From JTS-AC122 sp050246015 (GTDB lineage: Bacteria > Planctomycetota > Phycisphaerae > Phycisphaerales > UBA1924): a DNA stretch of 64,000 bases. Under the pieces are notes generated by a model. It was given only the letters and a program-made list of their open reading frames with translations. It ran no database searches and was not told where the DNA came from. A program made the position numbers and the translations under genes. Positions 8,830-17,774 of the stretch are shown one piece after another; position 1 is the stretch's first letter; the number at the start of each line of letters is the position of its first letter. The DNA is taken from assembly GCA_050246015.1 (NCBI GenBank), contig JBFWWU010000004.1:1-64000 (forward strand), given 5' to 3'.

Positions 8830-9276
8830 ATGTATTCAAGCCCGGTGAAATATGAGTCCAAGCGCATCCACGCCGCGGCGGTGTACTGCTCCGACGGTCG
8901 CGTTGGAGAGCAGTTCGACGATTTTCTGCAGTCCGGGCTGAACCTGCCCCGGTACGACCGTGTGGCCCTGCCGGGCGGGCCGGCGTGCCTGGCGGGGCAT
9001 CCGCAGGCGTCGCTGGAAGAGCACGGCGTGGTGGACGAACTCAAGTTCCTTGTTGATGTGCACGCGCTCAAGCGGATCGTGCTCATCGCGCACCAGGCGT
9101 GCGCGTTCTACGCTGCCCGGCTTGAACTGAAGGAGCCGAGGCTGGAACTCGTGCAGCGCGCCGACCTGGTACGCGCGGCGGCGTATGTGCACCGCGTCAC
9201 CGGTCTGGATGACGTGCAGGGGTACTTTGCGCGGCTGGTTGACGGCGTGGTGACGTTCGAGCGGGTCCAGGTGTAG
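8830..9276 (+). CDS. Short beta-carbonic-anhydrase-like protein
   Basis: A 148-residue protein. It keeps the beta-carbonic anhydrase metal and catalytic pattern: C20-x-D22-x-R24 in YCSDGR, then H88 and C91 in IAHQAC. These correspond to the two Cys and one His zinc ligands and the Asp/Arg dyad. It is clearly shorter than typical enzymes (about 200 residues or more), and the usual helix around the CSDSR motif is reduced. Activity on CO2 is therefore an inference. It may be a divergent CO2 hydratase or a related zinc protein. The gene converges with the sialate-esterase-like gene. Confidence 0.65.
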   Translation: MYSSPVKYESKRIHAAAVYCSDGRVGEQFDDFLQSGLNLPRYDRVALPGGPACLAGHPQASLEEHGVVDELKFLVDVHALKRIVLIAHQACAFYAARLELKEPRLELVQRADLVRAAAYVHRVTGLDDVQGYFARLVDGVVTFERVQV

Positions 9277-9281
9277 GTGAA

Positions 9282-11858
9282 CTAGCGGCGCGTCGCCGGC
9301 TTGCGGCCCGCCGGGTCCTGTTCTTGCCGCGTTGCGATCGGGACATAGCCGATCTCGAACCCCTTCGGCGGCGTGACGATCTGGGCCGGGTCCAGATCGG
9401 CGAGCGAACCGACCGTTGGCGGGGCGAGGTACTGGCGCTCGCGGGTCCAGGCGCGGTGCATCAGTTCGATTTTCTTCTGCGCCTGCTCTCGCTCCTGATC
9501 AGTCAGGTCGGCGTTGAGCATCGCGGGCTGGTCCGCGAATCGATACCAGTAATACGTGACGACGCTGCCGTCGCCGAGGTGCGCCTGGAACGGGCCGGCG
9601 ACGGGACCGGGCGTTTTGAACGAACTGGTGGGGTTCGTGGGCGTGTCGTAGGGCTCGGGTGCGGGCTCCGCGGGGCGGTCGAAGCGGAGATCGGACAGAC
9701 CGAACGAGGCGGGCACGTCCTTGGAATCAACGGGTGTCCATCGCTGCTTGGCTCCTTCGGTGATGAGCCGGAAGTACTCCGGCAGCATGACGCGCGAGTT
9801 GCCGGGATGCTCGATCTTCTGGACGAGGGGCGCCTTCCAGGTGTAGCCGTAGGTCGTCGGATCGATCGCAGTGGGGGTGCCGAAGAGTTTCCAGTCGATC
9901 GGCGTGCGGGCGTCGTCTTTGGCGCCGTCGGGGTAGAGGCGCCAGGTGGAGCCGCCGCCGTCGCGGAATCGCTGCACGAACGCGCCGGCGGGGTCGATGG
10001 CCTGCGTGGGTTCCGCGCCGCCGGCGAACCAGGCCTTGGCGGCATCCCAGAGGGCGCGCTTGCTGTAGCAGGTGAGTTGATGCAGCACGACCGACCGGCC
10101 CTGTGCATCGGCGGGGAAATACATGGGAGCGACCCGGGCGAAGGCGCCCTCCCGCTGTTCGGCGGCGATCACGCCGGGGACATACTGCGTCTCCATCTGG
10201 AACGCCTTGTTGGGGTCCGAAGGGCGCGAATCCAGCAGCAGCCCGGCCAGATCGGTGCGCTTCAGTGACGACCGAGACCAGAAGTAGGGGGTGAAGAAGC
10301 AGATGGGTCCCTTGAAGTTGTTGGTATTCAAAAAGAGGGTCCAGCAGTGATCGCCGGTGGGGATCGGCGCGCCGGCGGTCTGGGATTTTGCGGGGAGCAG
10401 CGGGAGCGGGAGATAGCCGTAGCCGAAGAGTTCACCGCAGGTTCCCTGCTTGATGTTGAGTCCGTCGATGGGGAAGAGGAGCCACGGGCTGATCTGCGCG
10501 ACGCCGTAAAGACCCTTTGGATCGTCCCAGGTTCCGATGCCGTGGGCGGGACCGTTGGCGATTTCACCGAAGTTGACGGCGACGCCTCCCATGATGAACT
10601 TGGGAGTTTCGGTGGGGAATCGCGTGTCGCGCCACCAGCCCAGGCCGCCTTCGATATCGGAGTAGGCGTCTTTGGGGGCGGGTCCGGAGTATTGAGCGTG
10701 CATCCAGGTGCCGAAGAGCCCGGTCTGGAATCGGTGGCCTGGGTAGTGCTTGAGCAGGGGCCAGGCGGCGGCATAGAGAGAGAAGCCGGCGTTGTACTCG
10801 TCCGGCGCCCGCTCCAGAGGGACGAGCATGTAGCCGGCCATCTCGGCCGGATGCGTGACGACCTGGACGGCGGGGTCGGGCGGGGCAGGGGACGGTTGGG
10901 CCTTGAGCAGATCAAGCATGCCCTTTCCGAGTGCGTCGCCCACGAGGAAGTAGGTCTCGGCGTTCCCGAACTCATGGTGGGCATGGGTGGGGTTTGGAGA
11001 GTCCTCGGGCCGGCGCACGAAGTCGTGGGTAGGCACGAAGATGACGTTTCCAGCGAAGTCTGGTTGATTGGCGGCGTCAGCCTGGGCGCGGCGCAGGGCG
11101 CCCCATTCCTTGGGCGCATCGACCCAGGGGCCGGTCAGTTCGCCGATGACGACGGGCAGGGTCGGCGCGCCCAGGTCCTTGCGAACATCCTTGATGAGAT
11201 TAATGAGGTTCGTCTTGTACTCCGGCACGGCGTGCGCTGGGTCGCAGCCATCGTTCCAGCCGTGGTACCACACAAACCCGGCCAGTTCGTAACCGTCGGC
11301 CTGGATGCCGGGGAGTTCGGTCTTGAGATTCGCCAGCGTGTCGCGGACCTGCTGGATCATCATTGTGTAGTAGGGGCCGGTGGCGCCACCGGAGGAAGGC
11401 GGGCGAAAATCCACGTACAGACTCTTGCCGCCCCAAGCCGTCTTGATGAGCAGGACCGGGTTTTCGAGTGCATCGCCGACGATGTTCCCGAACTGAAGTT
11501 CCGGCCCGAAGTGGTGCGCCCCGTCGTAGGGTGTGAAGCCGACGGTCAGGGGGCCGGCGCGCAGCGGCTTGTGCTCGGGCTGATACCGCACCCAGACGTC
11601 AGGGCGCTTGCGCCACGCGCCATTCTCATCGACCAGATGCGAGAAGGACTGCTTTTTCGCAGCGTCTTGCAGGAAGAACGCGAGGGTGCCCTTGCCGTCG
11701 TTGTAATGCGGCCCGTCAAGATCGGCGACGGCCTGCCCTTCCATGTTGGATTGGCCGGCGAGGATGAATACCTTGAGCGGGCCGCGCTGCGCCGAGGCGG
11801 GTGGGGCCAGGGCCAGCAGAGCGATGCACACGGCTAAGAACAATGCGGGGTATCGCAT
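9282..11858 (-). CDS. Large secreted SGNH hydrolase (sialate O-acetylesterase-like)
   Basis: An 858-residue protein with a signal peptide (LFLAVCIALLALAPPASAQ). The N-terminal third is a SASA/DUF303-type esterase domain: block I ILAGQSNMEG with the catalytic Ser, a TAWGGKSL oxyanion block, the YHGWNDG block, and a late HHEF that may supply the catalytic His. These enzymes deacetylate sugars outside the cytoplasm. The C-terminal ~500 residues are unrecognised and include several Trp/Gly-rich stretches. ATG 11858 has GAAGGA at good spacing; an upstream in-frame ATG near 11912 adds non-signal sequence. It probably acts on polysaccharides. Confidence 0.75.
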   Translation of the reverse strand: MRYPALFLAVCIALLALAPPASAQRGPLKVFILAGQSNMEGQAVADLDGPHYNDGKGTLAFFLQDAAKKQSFSHLVDENGAWRKRPDVWVRYQPEHKPLRAGPLTVGFTPYDGAHHFGPELQFGNIVGDALENPVLLIKTAWGGKSLYVDFRPPSSGGATGPYYTMMIQQVRDTLANLKTELPGIQADGYELAGFVWYHGWNDGCDPAHAVPEYKTNLINLIKDVRKDLGAPTLPVVIGELTGPWVDAPKEWGALRRAQADAANQPDFAGNVIFVPTHDFVRRPEDSPNPTHAHHEFGNAETYFLVGDALGKGMLDLLKAQPSPAPPDPAVQVVTHPAEMAGYMLVPLERAPDEYNAGFSLYAAAWPLLKHYPGHRFQTGLFGTWMHAQYSGPAPKDAYSDIEGGLGWWRDTRFPTETPKFIMGGVAVNFGEIANGPAHGIGTWDDPKGLYGVAQISPWLLFPIDGLNIKQGTCGELFGYGYLPLPLLPAKSQTAGAPIPTGDHCWTLFLNTNNFKGPICFFTPYFWSRSSLKRTDLAGLLLDSRPSDPNKAFQMETQYVPGVIAAEQREGAFARVAPMYFPADAQGRSVVLHQLTCYSKRALWDAAKAWFAGGAEPTQAIDPAGAFVQRFRDGGGSTWRLYPDGAKDDARTPIDWKLFGTPTAIDPTTYGYTWKAPLVQKIEHPGNSRVMLPEYFRLITEGAKQRWTPVDSKDVPASFGLSDLRFDRPAEPAPEPYDTPTNPTSSFKTPGPVAGPFQAHLGDGSVVTYYWYRFADQPAMLNADLTDQEREQAQKKIELMHRAWTRERQYLAPPTVGSLADLDPAQIVTPPKGFEIGYVPIATRQEQDPAGRKPATRR

Positions 11859-11960
11859 GTCGGCGTCCTTCAAGGAGAACAAGGGTGGGAGCGTTGGGAT
11901 GGAGTGGTGCACGTGCGGGGGTTGGGGAAAGTTCGCTCGCGGATGCGGGGCGGATTCGCT

Positions 11961-12434
11961 TCAGCGCACTTCGAAGAGCACTTCGACCTCAACGGGAGCG
12001 CCTAGCGGCAGGGCGACGCTGCCGACCGCGGCGCGGGCGTGCTTTCCCGACTCGCCGAAGACCGCGACGAGCAGTTCGCTGGCGCCGTTGGCGACCTTGG
12101 GCTGCTCGGTGTACCCCGGCTCGCACTGCACGAAGACGCCGACGCGGATGACGCCGCCGATGTGATCGAGGGCGCCGCCCCCGCCCAAGGCGGCCTTGGC
12201 GGCGGCCAGGGCGTTGATGACGCACTGTCGCGCGCACTGCTGCGCCAAGTCGAGCGGGACGACTCGGGGGACGGGACCTTGCGCGATGAGCGTGCCGTCG
12301 CGCAGGGGGACCTGGCCGCTGATGTAGAGCAGGTTGCCGGCGCGTCGGGACGGGATGTATGCCGCGACGGGCGCCGCCGGGACGGGGAGGGTGATGCCGA
12401 GTTCGTGCAATCGGGCTTCAATGGCGGACGACAT
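11961..12434 (-). CDS. RidA family protein (YjgF/YER057c/UK114)
   Basis: A 157-residue RidA-type protein, a family whose best known members hydrolyse reactive enamine/imine intermediates. It has the YISGQVPLRDG segment, the Arg of HARAAVG that matches the family's substrate-binding Arg, and VEVEVLFEV at the end. The ATG has GGAG upstream. It lies 16 bases downstream of rnpA on the same strand, so the two are probably co-transcribed. The longer N-terminus (LHELGITLPVPAAPVAAY) is typical of the LppC/TdcF-like branch. Confidence 0.85.
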   Translation of the reverse strand: MSSAIEARLHELGITLPVPAAPVAAYIPSRRAGNLLYISGQVPLRDGTLIAQGPVPRVVPLDLAQQCARQCVINALAAAKAALGGGGALDHIGGVIRVGVFVQCEPGYTEQPKVANGASELLVAVFGESGKHARAAVGSVALPLGAPVEVEVLFEVR

Positions 12435-12450
12435 GGAATGCTCCGGGGCG

Positions 12451-12873
12451 TTACGGCTCGCGGCGCCGGGTTCGTCGCTGCAGCTCCGTGTCGACGCGGC
12501 GCACAGCGTCGAGAAGCAGTTCACGGTATGCGGCCAGGCGGAGTGGCGCGTGCGGGCGCACCGTGATGATCAAGTCCAGCCCTTTGGGCATATCGTGCTG
12601 GAGGATGCGGAATGCTTCTCGCAGCAGGCGCTTGATCCGGTTGCGGACGACGGCCCCGCCGACCCGGCGTCCGATTGAGAGCCCCAGCCGGGTCACCGCG
12701 GTGCCGTTGGAGATGCCGAAGACCGTCAACGGACCGGCGGGCTTACGGACCGAAGCGTCGAAGACGGCGTCGAACTCCCGCGCGTGCGTGAGGCGCTGGG
12801 CGCGACGGAAGTGAAGCCTCCGGGGCGAGTCCTGGGGCGCGGCTTCATGAGAGTTTGGCTGGGGTTCGACCAC
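12451..12873 (-). CDS. rnpA: Ribonuclease P protein component
   Basis: Protein subunit of RNase P, needed for 5' maturation of tRNAs. It carries the RNR signature RNRIKRLLREAFR, the LGLSIGRRVGGAV strand before it, and RLTHAREFDAVF near the N-terminus. Length 140 is normal, with an extra ~20 residues at the start. The usual neighbour rpmH (ribosomal protein L34) is not found on this strand upstream; a copper ATPase gene is divergent instead. Co-transcription with ridA is likely. Confidence 0.9.
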   Translation of the reverse strand: MVEPQPNSHEAAPQDSPRRLHFRRAQRLTHAREFDAVFDASVRKPAGPLTVFGISNGTAVTRLGLSIGRRVGGAVVRNRIKRLLREAFRILQHDMPKGLDLIITVRPHAPLRLAAYRELLLDAVRRVDTELQRRTRRREP

Positions 12874-12965
12874 TCAAAAGAGAGGGTAACGACGCCGATC
12901 GGGCTGGGCGAGGCGAACGAACCGGGGCACGTCGCGCGTACAGTTCATGTCGATTTGCACCCGGT

Positions 12966-15389
12966 ATGACAGATCATGTCCCGCCACAACACCACCCCGA
13001 AGACCAACGCAGCCGCGCGGGCCGGGGAAACTCTCACGAGAGTGTGGAGGCGGCTGGGCGAACTGTGCACAACCATCAGCCGACACACGAGCGGTGCGAC
13101 CTATCGATCTCCGGAATGTCCTGCGCATCGTGTGCGAACCGGATCGAGAAGCACCTGGACAAGCAGCCCGGCGTCGCGACGGCGAACGTGAACTTCGCCA
13201 CGAAGGTTGCCACCGTTACGTACGACCCGAACTCGGTCAATGCTCGCCGCCTCGCGGACGCGGTGCAGGAGATCGGGTACAAAGCGAGCCTGGCTGACGC
13301 GGCCAGCGGGCCGGGCGCGGCGAGCGGCCCGGGAGACGAGGCGTATCACGGCGAGCACGGCGGTCACATGCACGGCGGGGACGCGGAGGCGGGCTCGCTG
13401 CTCAAGAGGATCATCGTTGGCGGCGTCCTGACGCTGCCGGTGCTGGTGATCGCGATGTCGCACGGGACGATCGAGGCGCTCAGGCAGCCGTGGATCAACT
13501 GGGTGCAGTTGGCGTTGACGACGCCGGTGATCGCCTGGTGTGGATGGCCGTTCTTCCGCTCGGCGTGGAAAGGACTCCGGCACGCCAGCGCGAACATGGA
13601 CACGCTGGTCGCGCTGGGTGCTGGGGCGGCGTATGTCTATTCGCTCGCGGCGACGGTGTGGCCCCAGGTCCTTCGGGGCTCGCCAGACGAGTCGGGCGCC
13701 CACGGGCCGGCGCACGTCTATTACGAAGCCGCCGCGGTCATTGTCGTGCTCGTGCTGCTGGGCAAGTACTTCGAGGCGCGGGCGACGGCTACGACCGGTT
13801 CGGCCATTCGACGGTTGATCGGGATGCAGCCCCGGACCGCTCGCGTGGTGCGCGACGGGCAAGAGGCCGACGTTGAGGTTGGGTCGGTCGTCGTGGGCGA
13901 CGTGGTGCTGGTGCGGCCGGGCGAGAAGATCCCGGTTGACGCCGAGGTACGCGGGGGGGAGTCGGCGGTCGATGAATCGATGCTGACCGGCGAGAGCATC
14001 CCGGTCCAGAAGCGCGCGGGCGACACCGTCTTTGCCGCGACCATGAACACGACCGGCGCCCTGCGCCTTATCGCGACGAAGGTCGGCGCCGACACCGCCC
14101 TGCGGCAGATCGTCCGACTCGTGCAGGAGGCCCAGGGGAGCAAAGCCCCGATCGCACGGCTCGCGGACCGTGTCAGCGGCGTGTTCGTTCCGGTGGTGAT
14201 CGTGGTGGCGTTGATCACATTTGCCGTGTGGTGGTTCGCGTCCGGGGCGGACCTGCGGATGAGCGCCTCGCTGTTGGCGTCGGTCTCGGTGCTCATCATT
14301 GCCTGCCCGTGCGCGCTGGGGCTGGCGACGCCGACTGCGATCATGGTGGGCACCGGAGTGGGAGCCGAGAAGGGCGTCCTGATCAAGTCGGGCGCGGCGC
14401 TGGAGACGGCGCACCGATTGTCGGCGATCATGCTGGACAAGACGGGAACCGTGACCGAGGGCAAGCCGGCGCTGGTGACGGTCGTCGCGGGCCCCGGGTT
14501 CAGCGAGGCCGACGTGCTACGTCTGGCGGCGTCGGCCGAGAGGCCCAGCGAGCACCCGTTGGCGGCGGCGATCGTGCGGGGCGCGACCGAGCATGGGGGG
14601 GCGCTCGCCGAGCCAGCGTCGTTCCGTGCCGTGGTCGGAGCGGGCGTCGAGGCGGACGTCGAGGGGCGCCGAATCGTCGTCGGCCAGGAAAGGATGCTCT
14701 CCGGGCGCGGCATCGAGACGGGCCTGTCGGCTCAGGCCGAGCAACTCGCAAGGGACGGGTGCACACCGATGTTCGTGGCGATCGATGGCCGCGAGGCGGG
14801 GGTGATCGGCGTGGCGGATCGCGCGAGGCCCACCTCGCGCGCCGCGGTCGCGCGACTGCGCTCCAGCGGGCTGCGCGTGGTGATGATCACCGGCGACACC
14901 GCCGCCACCGCCCGCGCCGTGGCGCGCCAGGTCGGCATCGACGAGGTGTTCGCGGACGTTCGACCCGAGCAAAAGGCGGAAAAGGTCGCCGAACTTCAGG
15001 GGCAAGGAAATGTCGTCGCAATGGTCGGCGACGGGATCAACGACGCGCCCGCGCTGGCGCGGGCCGATATTGGAATGGCGGTCGGAACCGGGACCGACGT
15101 CGCGATCGACGCGGCGGACATCACGCTCATGCGGGGTGATCTGAACGCCGTCGCCGACGCGATCGAGCTCTCGCGCGCGACGATGCGGACCATCAGGCAG
15201 AACCTCTTCTGGGCGTTCGTCTACAACGTGATCGGGATCCCGATCGCCGCCGGGGCGCTGTACCCGGTCACGGGGTGGCTGCTTTCGCCGATGATCGCCA
15301 GCGCCTGCATGGCGGCTAGCAGCGTGAGCGTCGTGCTCAACAGCCTGAGGCTGCGGTCGATCGCCGGTCGCCGGGCGAGCAGCCGGTAG
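12966..15389 (+). CDS. copA: Copper-exporting P1B-type ATPase
   Basis: Pumps Cu(I) across the inner membrane using ATP; 807 residues. Order: a His-rich N-terminus, one heavy-metal domain with GMSCASC (C53, C56), a second His/Gly/Met-rich linker (YHGEHGGHMHGG), eight predicted membrane helices, the MLTGES actuator loop, the metal-site motif CPC in IACPCALG, the phosphorylation site DKTGT, the SEHPLA motif and GDGINDAPAL. All hallmark residues are present. The ATG at 12966 was chosen as the start nearest the coding-like sequence, although no strong ribosome site precedes it. No copper regulator is adjacent. Confidence 0.93.
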   Translation: MTDHVPPQHHPEDQRSRAGRGNSHESVEAAGRTVHNHQPTHERCDLSISGMSCASCANRIEKHLDKQPGVATANVNFATKVATVTYDPNSVNARRLADAVQEIGYKASLADAASGPGAASGPGDEAYHGEHGGHMHGGDAEAGSLLKRIIVGGVLTLPVLVIAMSHGTIEALRQPWINWVQLALTTPVIAWCGWPFFRSAWKGLRHASANMDTLVALGAGAAYVYSLAATVWPQVLRGSPDESGAHGPAHVYYEAAAVIVVLVLLGKYFEARATATTGSAIRRLIGMQPRTARVVRDGQEADVEVGSVVVGDVVLVRPGEKIPVDAEVRGGESAVDESMLTGESIPVQKRAGDTVFAATMNTTGALRLIATKVGADTALRQIVRLVQEAQGSKAPIARLADRVSGVFVPVVIVVALITFAVWWFASGADLRMSASLLASVSVLIIACPCALGLATPTAIMVGTGVGAEKGVLIKSGAALETAHRLSAIMLDKTGTVTEGKPALVTVVAGPGFSEADVLRLAASAERPSEHPLAAAIVRGATEHGGALAEPASFRAVVGAGVEADVEGRRIVVGQERMLSGRGIETGLSAQAEQLARDGCTPMFVAIDGREAGVIGVADRARPTSRAAVARLRSSGLRVVMITGDTAATARAVARQVGIDEVFADVRPEQKAEKVAELQGQGNVVAMVGDGINDAPALARADIGMAVGTGTDVAIDAADITLMRGDLNAVADAIELSRATMRTIRQNLFWAFVYNVIGIPIAAGALYPVTGWLLSPMIASACMAASSVSVVLNSLRLRSIAGRRASSR

Positions 15390-15431
15390 AGACCGGTCGG
15401 CTCGCCACCGACCGATCAGCCAAGCACGAAA

Positions 15432-15516
15432 TGGGCGCGGGTGGATTCGAACCACCGTAAGCAGTTAAGCTACCAGATTTACAGTCTGGCCCGATTGGCC
15501 ACTCCGGCACACGCCC
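15432..15516 (-). tRNA. tRNA-Tyr (anticodon GTA)
   Basis: Read on the minus strand the 85-base sequence begins GGGCGTG and ends CGCGCCC plus the discriminator A. It has a long class II variable arm, an anticodon stem-loop with GTA (CTGTAAA) and a T-arm loop TTCGAATCC. The 7-bp acceptor stem closes with one G-T pair. CCA is not encoded. It lies between copA and the transketolase gene. Confidence 0.93.
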
Positions 15517-15582
15517 GTGCGCGACGCAGTATACGAGCATGCCGCATGGGTTTCCACGCGGCCCGCGCCGTGCTCAGGACGT

Positions 15583-17550
15583 TCACACCACCTGCAGCAA
15601 CTGGAGCGTCTGTTTCACGATGCTCGCGGCATCCAACTCGCACATCTTGAGCATCTCCTCGGGTGTGCGGGCGCTCTTGGGGATGCGGCGCACGAACATC
15701 TGCTTGAGCGTGAACGCGTCGCCGGCATCCACCAACGCGTCGGCGACGGCGGAGCCGATGCCCCCGCCGTAGTTGTCCTCGAGCGTCACCACGTACCCGT
15801 TGTTCTTCCCGGCCAGGTCGAGCAGGGCATCGGCGTCGAACGGGATGGAATAGAGATCGACCAGCGACGCGCTGACGCCGGCCTTGTCGAGCAGGTCCAG
15901 CGCCTTGTTGGCCTCATGGACCATGTACCCGGCGGCGACCAGGAGCACGTCGCGCCCCTCGGCGAGCGTTTCGAACCCGCCGAGGTTGAAAACCGTGTCG
16001 TCGCTGTAGATGAACTCGGTGTCGGGGCGGAGTGTGCGCATGTAGCACGCGCCCTCGTACTCGGCCATGACGCCGGTGAGGGCGTAGGCGGCGAAGGCGT
16101 CGGCGGGCTGAAGGATGTAGCACCCCGGGTTGCCGCGATGATCCTTGATGGTGGTCCACGAGCGGAACCACGCCACGTCGGGAAGGCTCATCTGGCTCGG
16201 GCCGTCGCTGGCGAGCGTGATCCCTGCGTGGCTCCCGACGATCTTCAGGTTCGCGCCCGAGTTGATCGCCATCTCGATCTGGTCGTACCCCCGATTGACG
16301 AACTTGGCGAAGGTGGAGCAGAAGGGGATCTTGTCGGCGGCGGAGAGGCCGGCGGCGACGCTGAACATGTTCTGCTCGGCGATCTTGCACTCGAAGAAGC
16401 GGGCCGCGAGTTCGGGGTCCTTGCGGAACGTCTCGGCGAACGTCGAGTTGGAGACGTCGGCATCGAGCGATACCACGCGGTCGTTGGCCTGACCCAGCGC
16501 CCGCAGGGCGATGCCGTAGGCGCGGCGGGTCGCCATCTTGCCCGTGTGCAGGGCCGATTCCATGTCCATCTTCCGCATCATCTGCGTCAGCGTGGGCATG
16601 TCCTTGCTCGTGGAGGTCTTGACGGGTGCTTCCGCCGGCGGCTGGATGGTGAACTGGTCCGTGCTCGCGAGCGAGGTCGTCAGTTCGACTCGCTTCTCGT
16701 CAAGTTCAGCCAGGGCCCGCTTGAGTCCCTCGCCCGTGGCCGGCTTGCCGTGCCACCCGGCCCCGTGCGTTGACGGCGAGCCCCATCCCTTCACCGTCCT
16801 GGCGACGACCGCCAGGGGTTTTCCGTCCTCGCCCGCGCGTTTGGCGAACTCGTCGAAGGCGGCCTTGATCTGGCCGGGCGCATGCCCGTCGATAGTCCGG
16901 ACGTCGTACCCCGCGGCGTCGAGTTTGGCCTTGATCGTGTCGGCCGACTGCTGACCCGAGACGCGATCCGTCTGCCCGAACCCGTTGCAGTTGAAGATCG
17001 GCAGGACGCTGGTCAGTTTGCGATCGACGATGTAATCCAGCGCTTCGGAGATCTGCCCCTCGCGGCTCTCGCCGTCGCCGATGATGCAGTAGATCCGGCG
17101 ATCGATGCCGTCGAGGCGAGCGGCCTCGCCCAGGCCGGCGGAAACCGAAAGCCCCTGGCCCAGCGACCCCGTCGCCGCGTCGAAGAAGGGGAAGCCTTCC
17201 ATGGGATTCGGGTGCCCGTCAAGTTCGCTGTGCCAATCGCGGAGCGTCTTGACGTCGTCCATTGTCAGGCGTCGCCGGTTGGCAGGGTCCTTGCCGACCA
17301 TCACTCCGAGCTTGCACGCGGCGGCGTACACCACCGGAACCGCGTGTCCCTCGCTCAGCACCAGCCGGTCGCTCGTGGGGTAATCGGGGTAGTCCGGGCT
17401 CCAGCGCATCGCGGAGAACATCAGGACCGTCACGATGTGGCCGAGGCTCATGCAAGTGGTTGGATGACCCGCCCCCGCGACGGCAGTCATCTCGAGGGCG
17501 ATCTTGTCGAGTTCGATCGCCTGGGCATGCACGACTGCTTCGAATGACAT
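15583..17550 (-). CDS. tkt: Transketolase
   Basis: Thiamine-diphosphate enzyme of the pentose phosphate pathway, 655 residues. The cofactor motif is GDGESREGQ, followed by the Asn of FNCNGFG. The C-terminal half has GSHAGITLASDGPSQ and the substrate-binding His/Asp region. The spacing resembles the animal-type transketolase group rather than the E. coli TktA type. ATG 17550 is preceded by GGAG; longer upstream readings in the same frame are not protein-like. A transaldolase-like gene lies 24 kb away, so the pathway genes are scattered. Confidence 0.92.
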   Translation of the reverse strand: MSFEAVVHAQAIELDKIALEMTAVAGAGHPTTCMSLGHIVTVLMFSAMRWSPDYPDYPTSDRLVLSEGHAVPVVYAAACKLGVMVGKDPANRRRLTMDDVKTLRDWHSELDGHPNPMEGFPFFDAATGSLGQGLSVSAGLGEAARLDGIDRRIYCIIGDGESREGQISEALDYIVDRKLTSVLPIFNCNGFGQTDRVSGQQSADTIKAKLDAAGYDVRTIDGHAPGQIKAAFDEFAKRAGEDGKPLAVVARTVKGWGSPSTHGAGWHGKPATGEGLKRALAELDEKRVELTTSLASTDQFTIQPPAEAPVKTSTSKDMPTLTQMMRKMDMESALHTGKMATRRAYGIALRALGQANDRVVSLDADVSNSTFAETFRKDPELAARFFECKIAEQNMFSVAAGLSAADKIPFCSTFAKFVNRGYDQIEMAINSGANLKIVGSHAGITLASDGPSQMSLPDVAWFRSWTTIKDHRGNPGCYILQPADAFAAYALTGVMAEYEGACYMRTLRPDTEFIYSDDTVFNLGGFETLAEGRDVLLVAAGYMVHEANKALDLLDKAGVSASLVDLYSIPFDADALLDLAGKNNGYVVTLEDNYGGGIGSAVADALVDAGDAFTLKQMFVRRIPKSARTPEEMLKMCELDAASIVKQTLQLLQVV

Positions 17551-17774
17551 CGTGTGGAACTCCGTGTGATGTGGCCTACGTGGTGCTGCGAACAATACAC
17601 AAACCCGCCGCGACCGGGGCGGCTTGGACAAAATCCGGACTTCGCAAGCGTAGGCATCGACTGTTCGCCGAACCGCGCTTGAAGGACCAGGGGGCTTGAT
17701 TGTTTGATCAATCCGAGCCCACCACACTCGACAGGCGGGCGCAAGAACTATGCGTTTCTCGACCGGAAGGGTTC

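Noticed and set aside
10347..11837. Long plus-strand frame opposite the esterase gene
   Set aside because: Opposite-strand shadow of a high-GC gene; the minus strand has a signal peptide and SASA motifs.
17690..17720. Operator-like palindrome around ttgattgtttgatcaatcc
   Set aside because: Short, single and far from a defined promoter; not enough to call.
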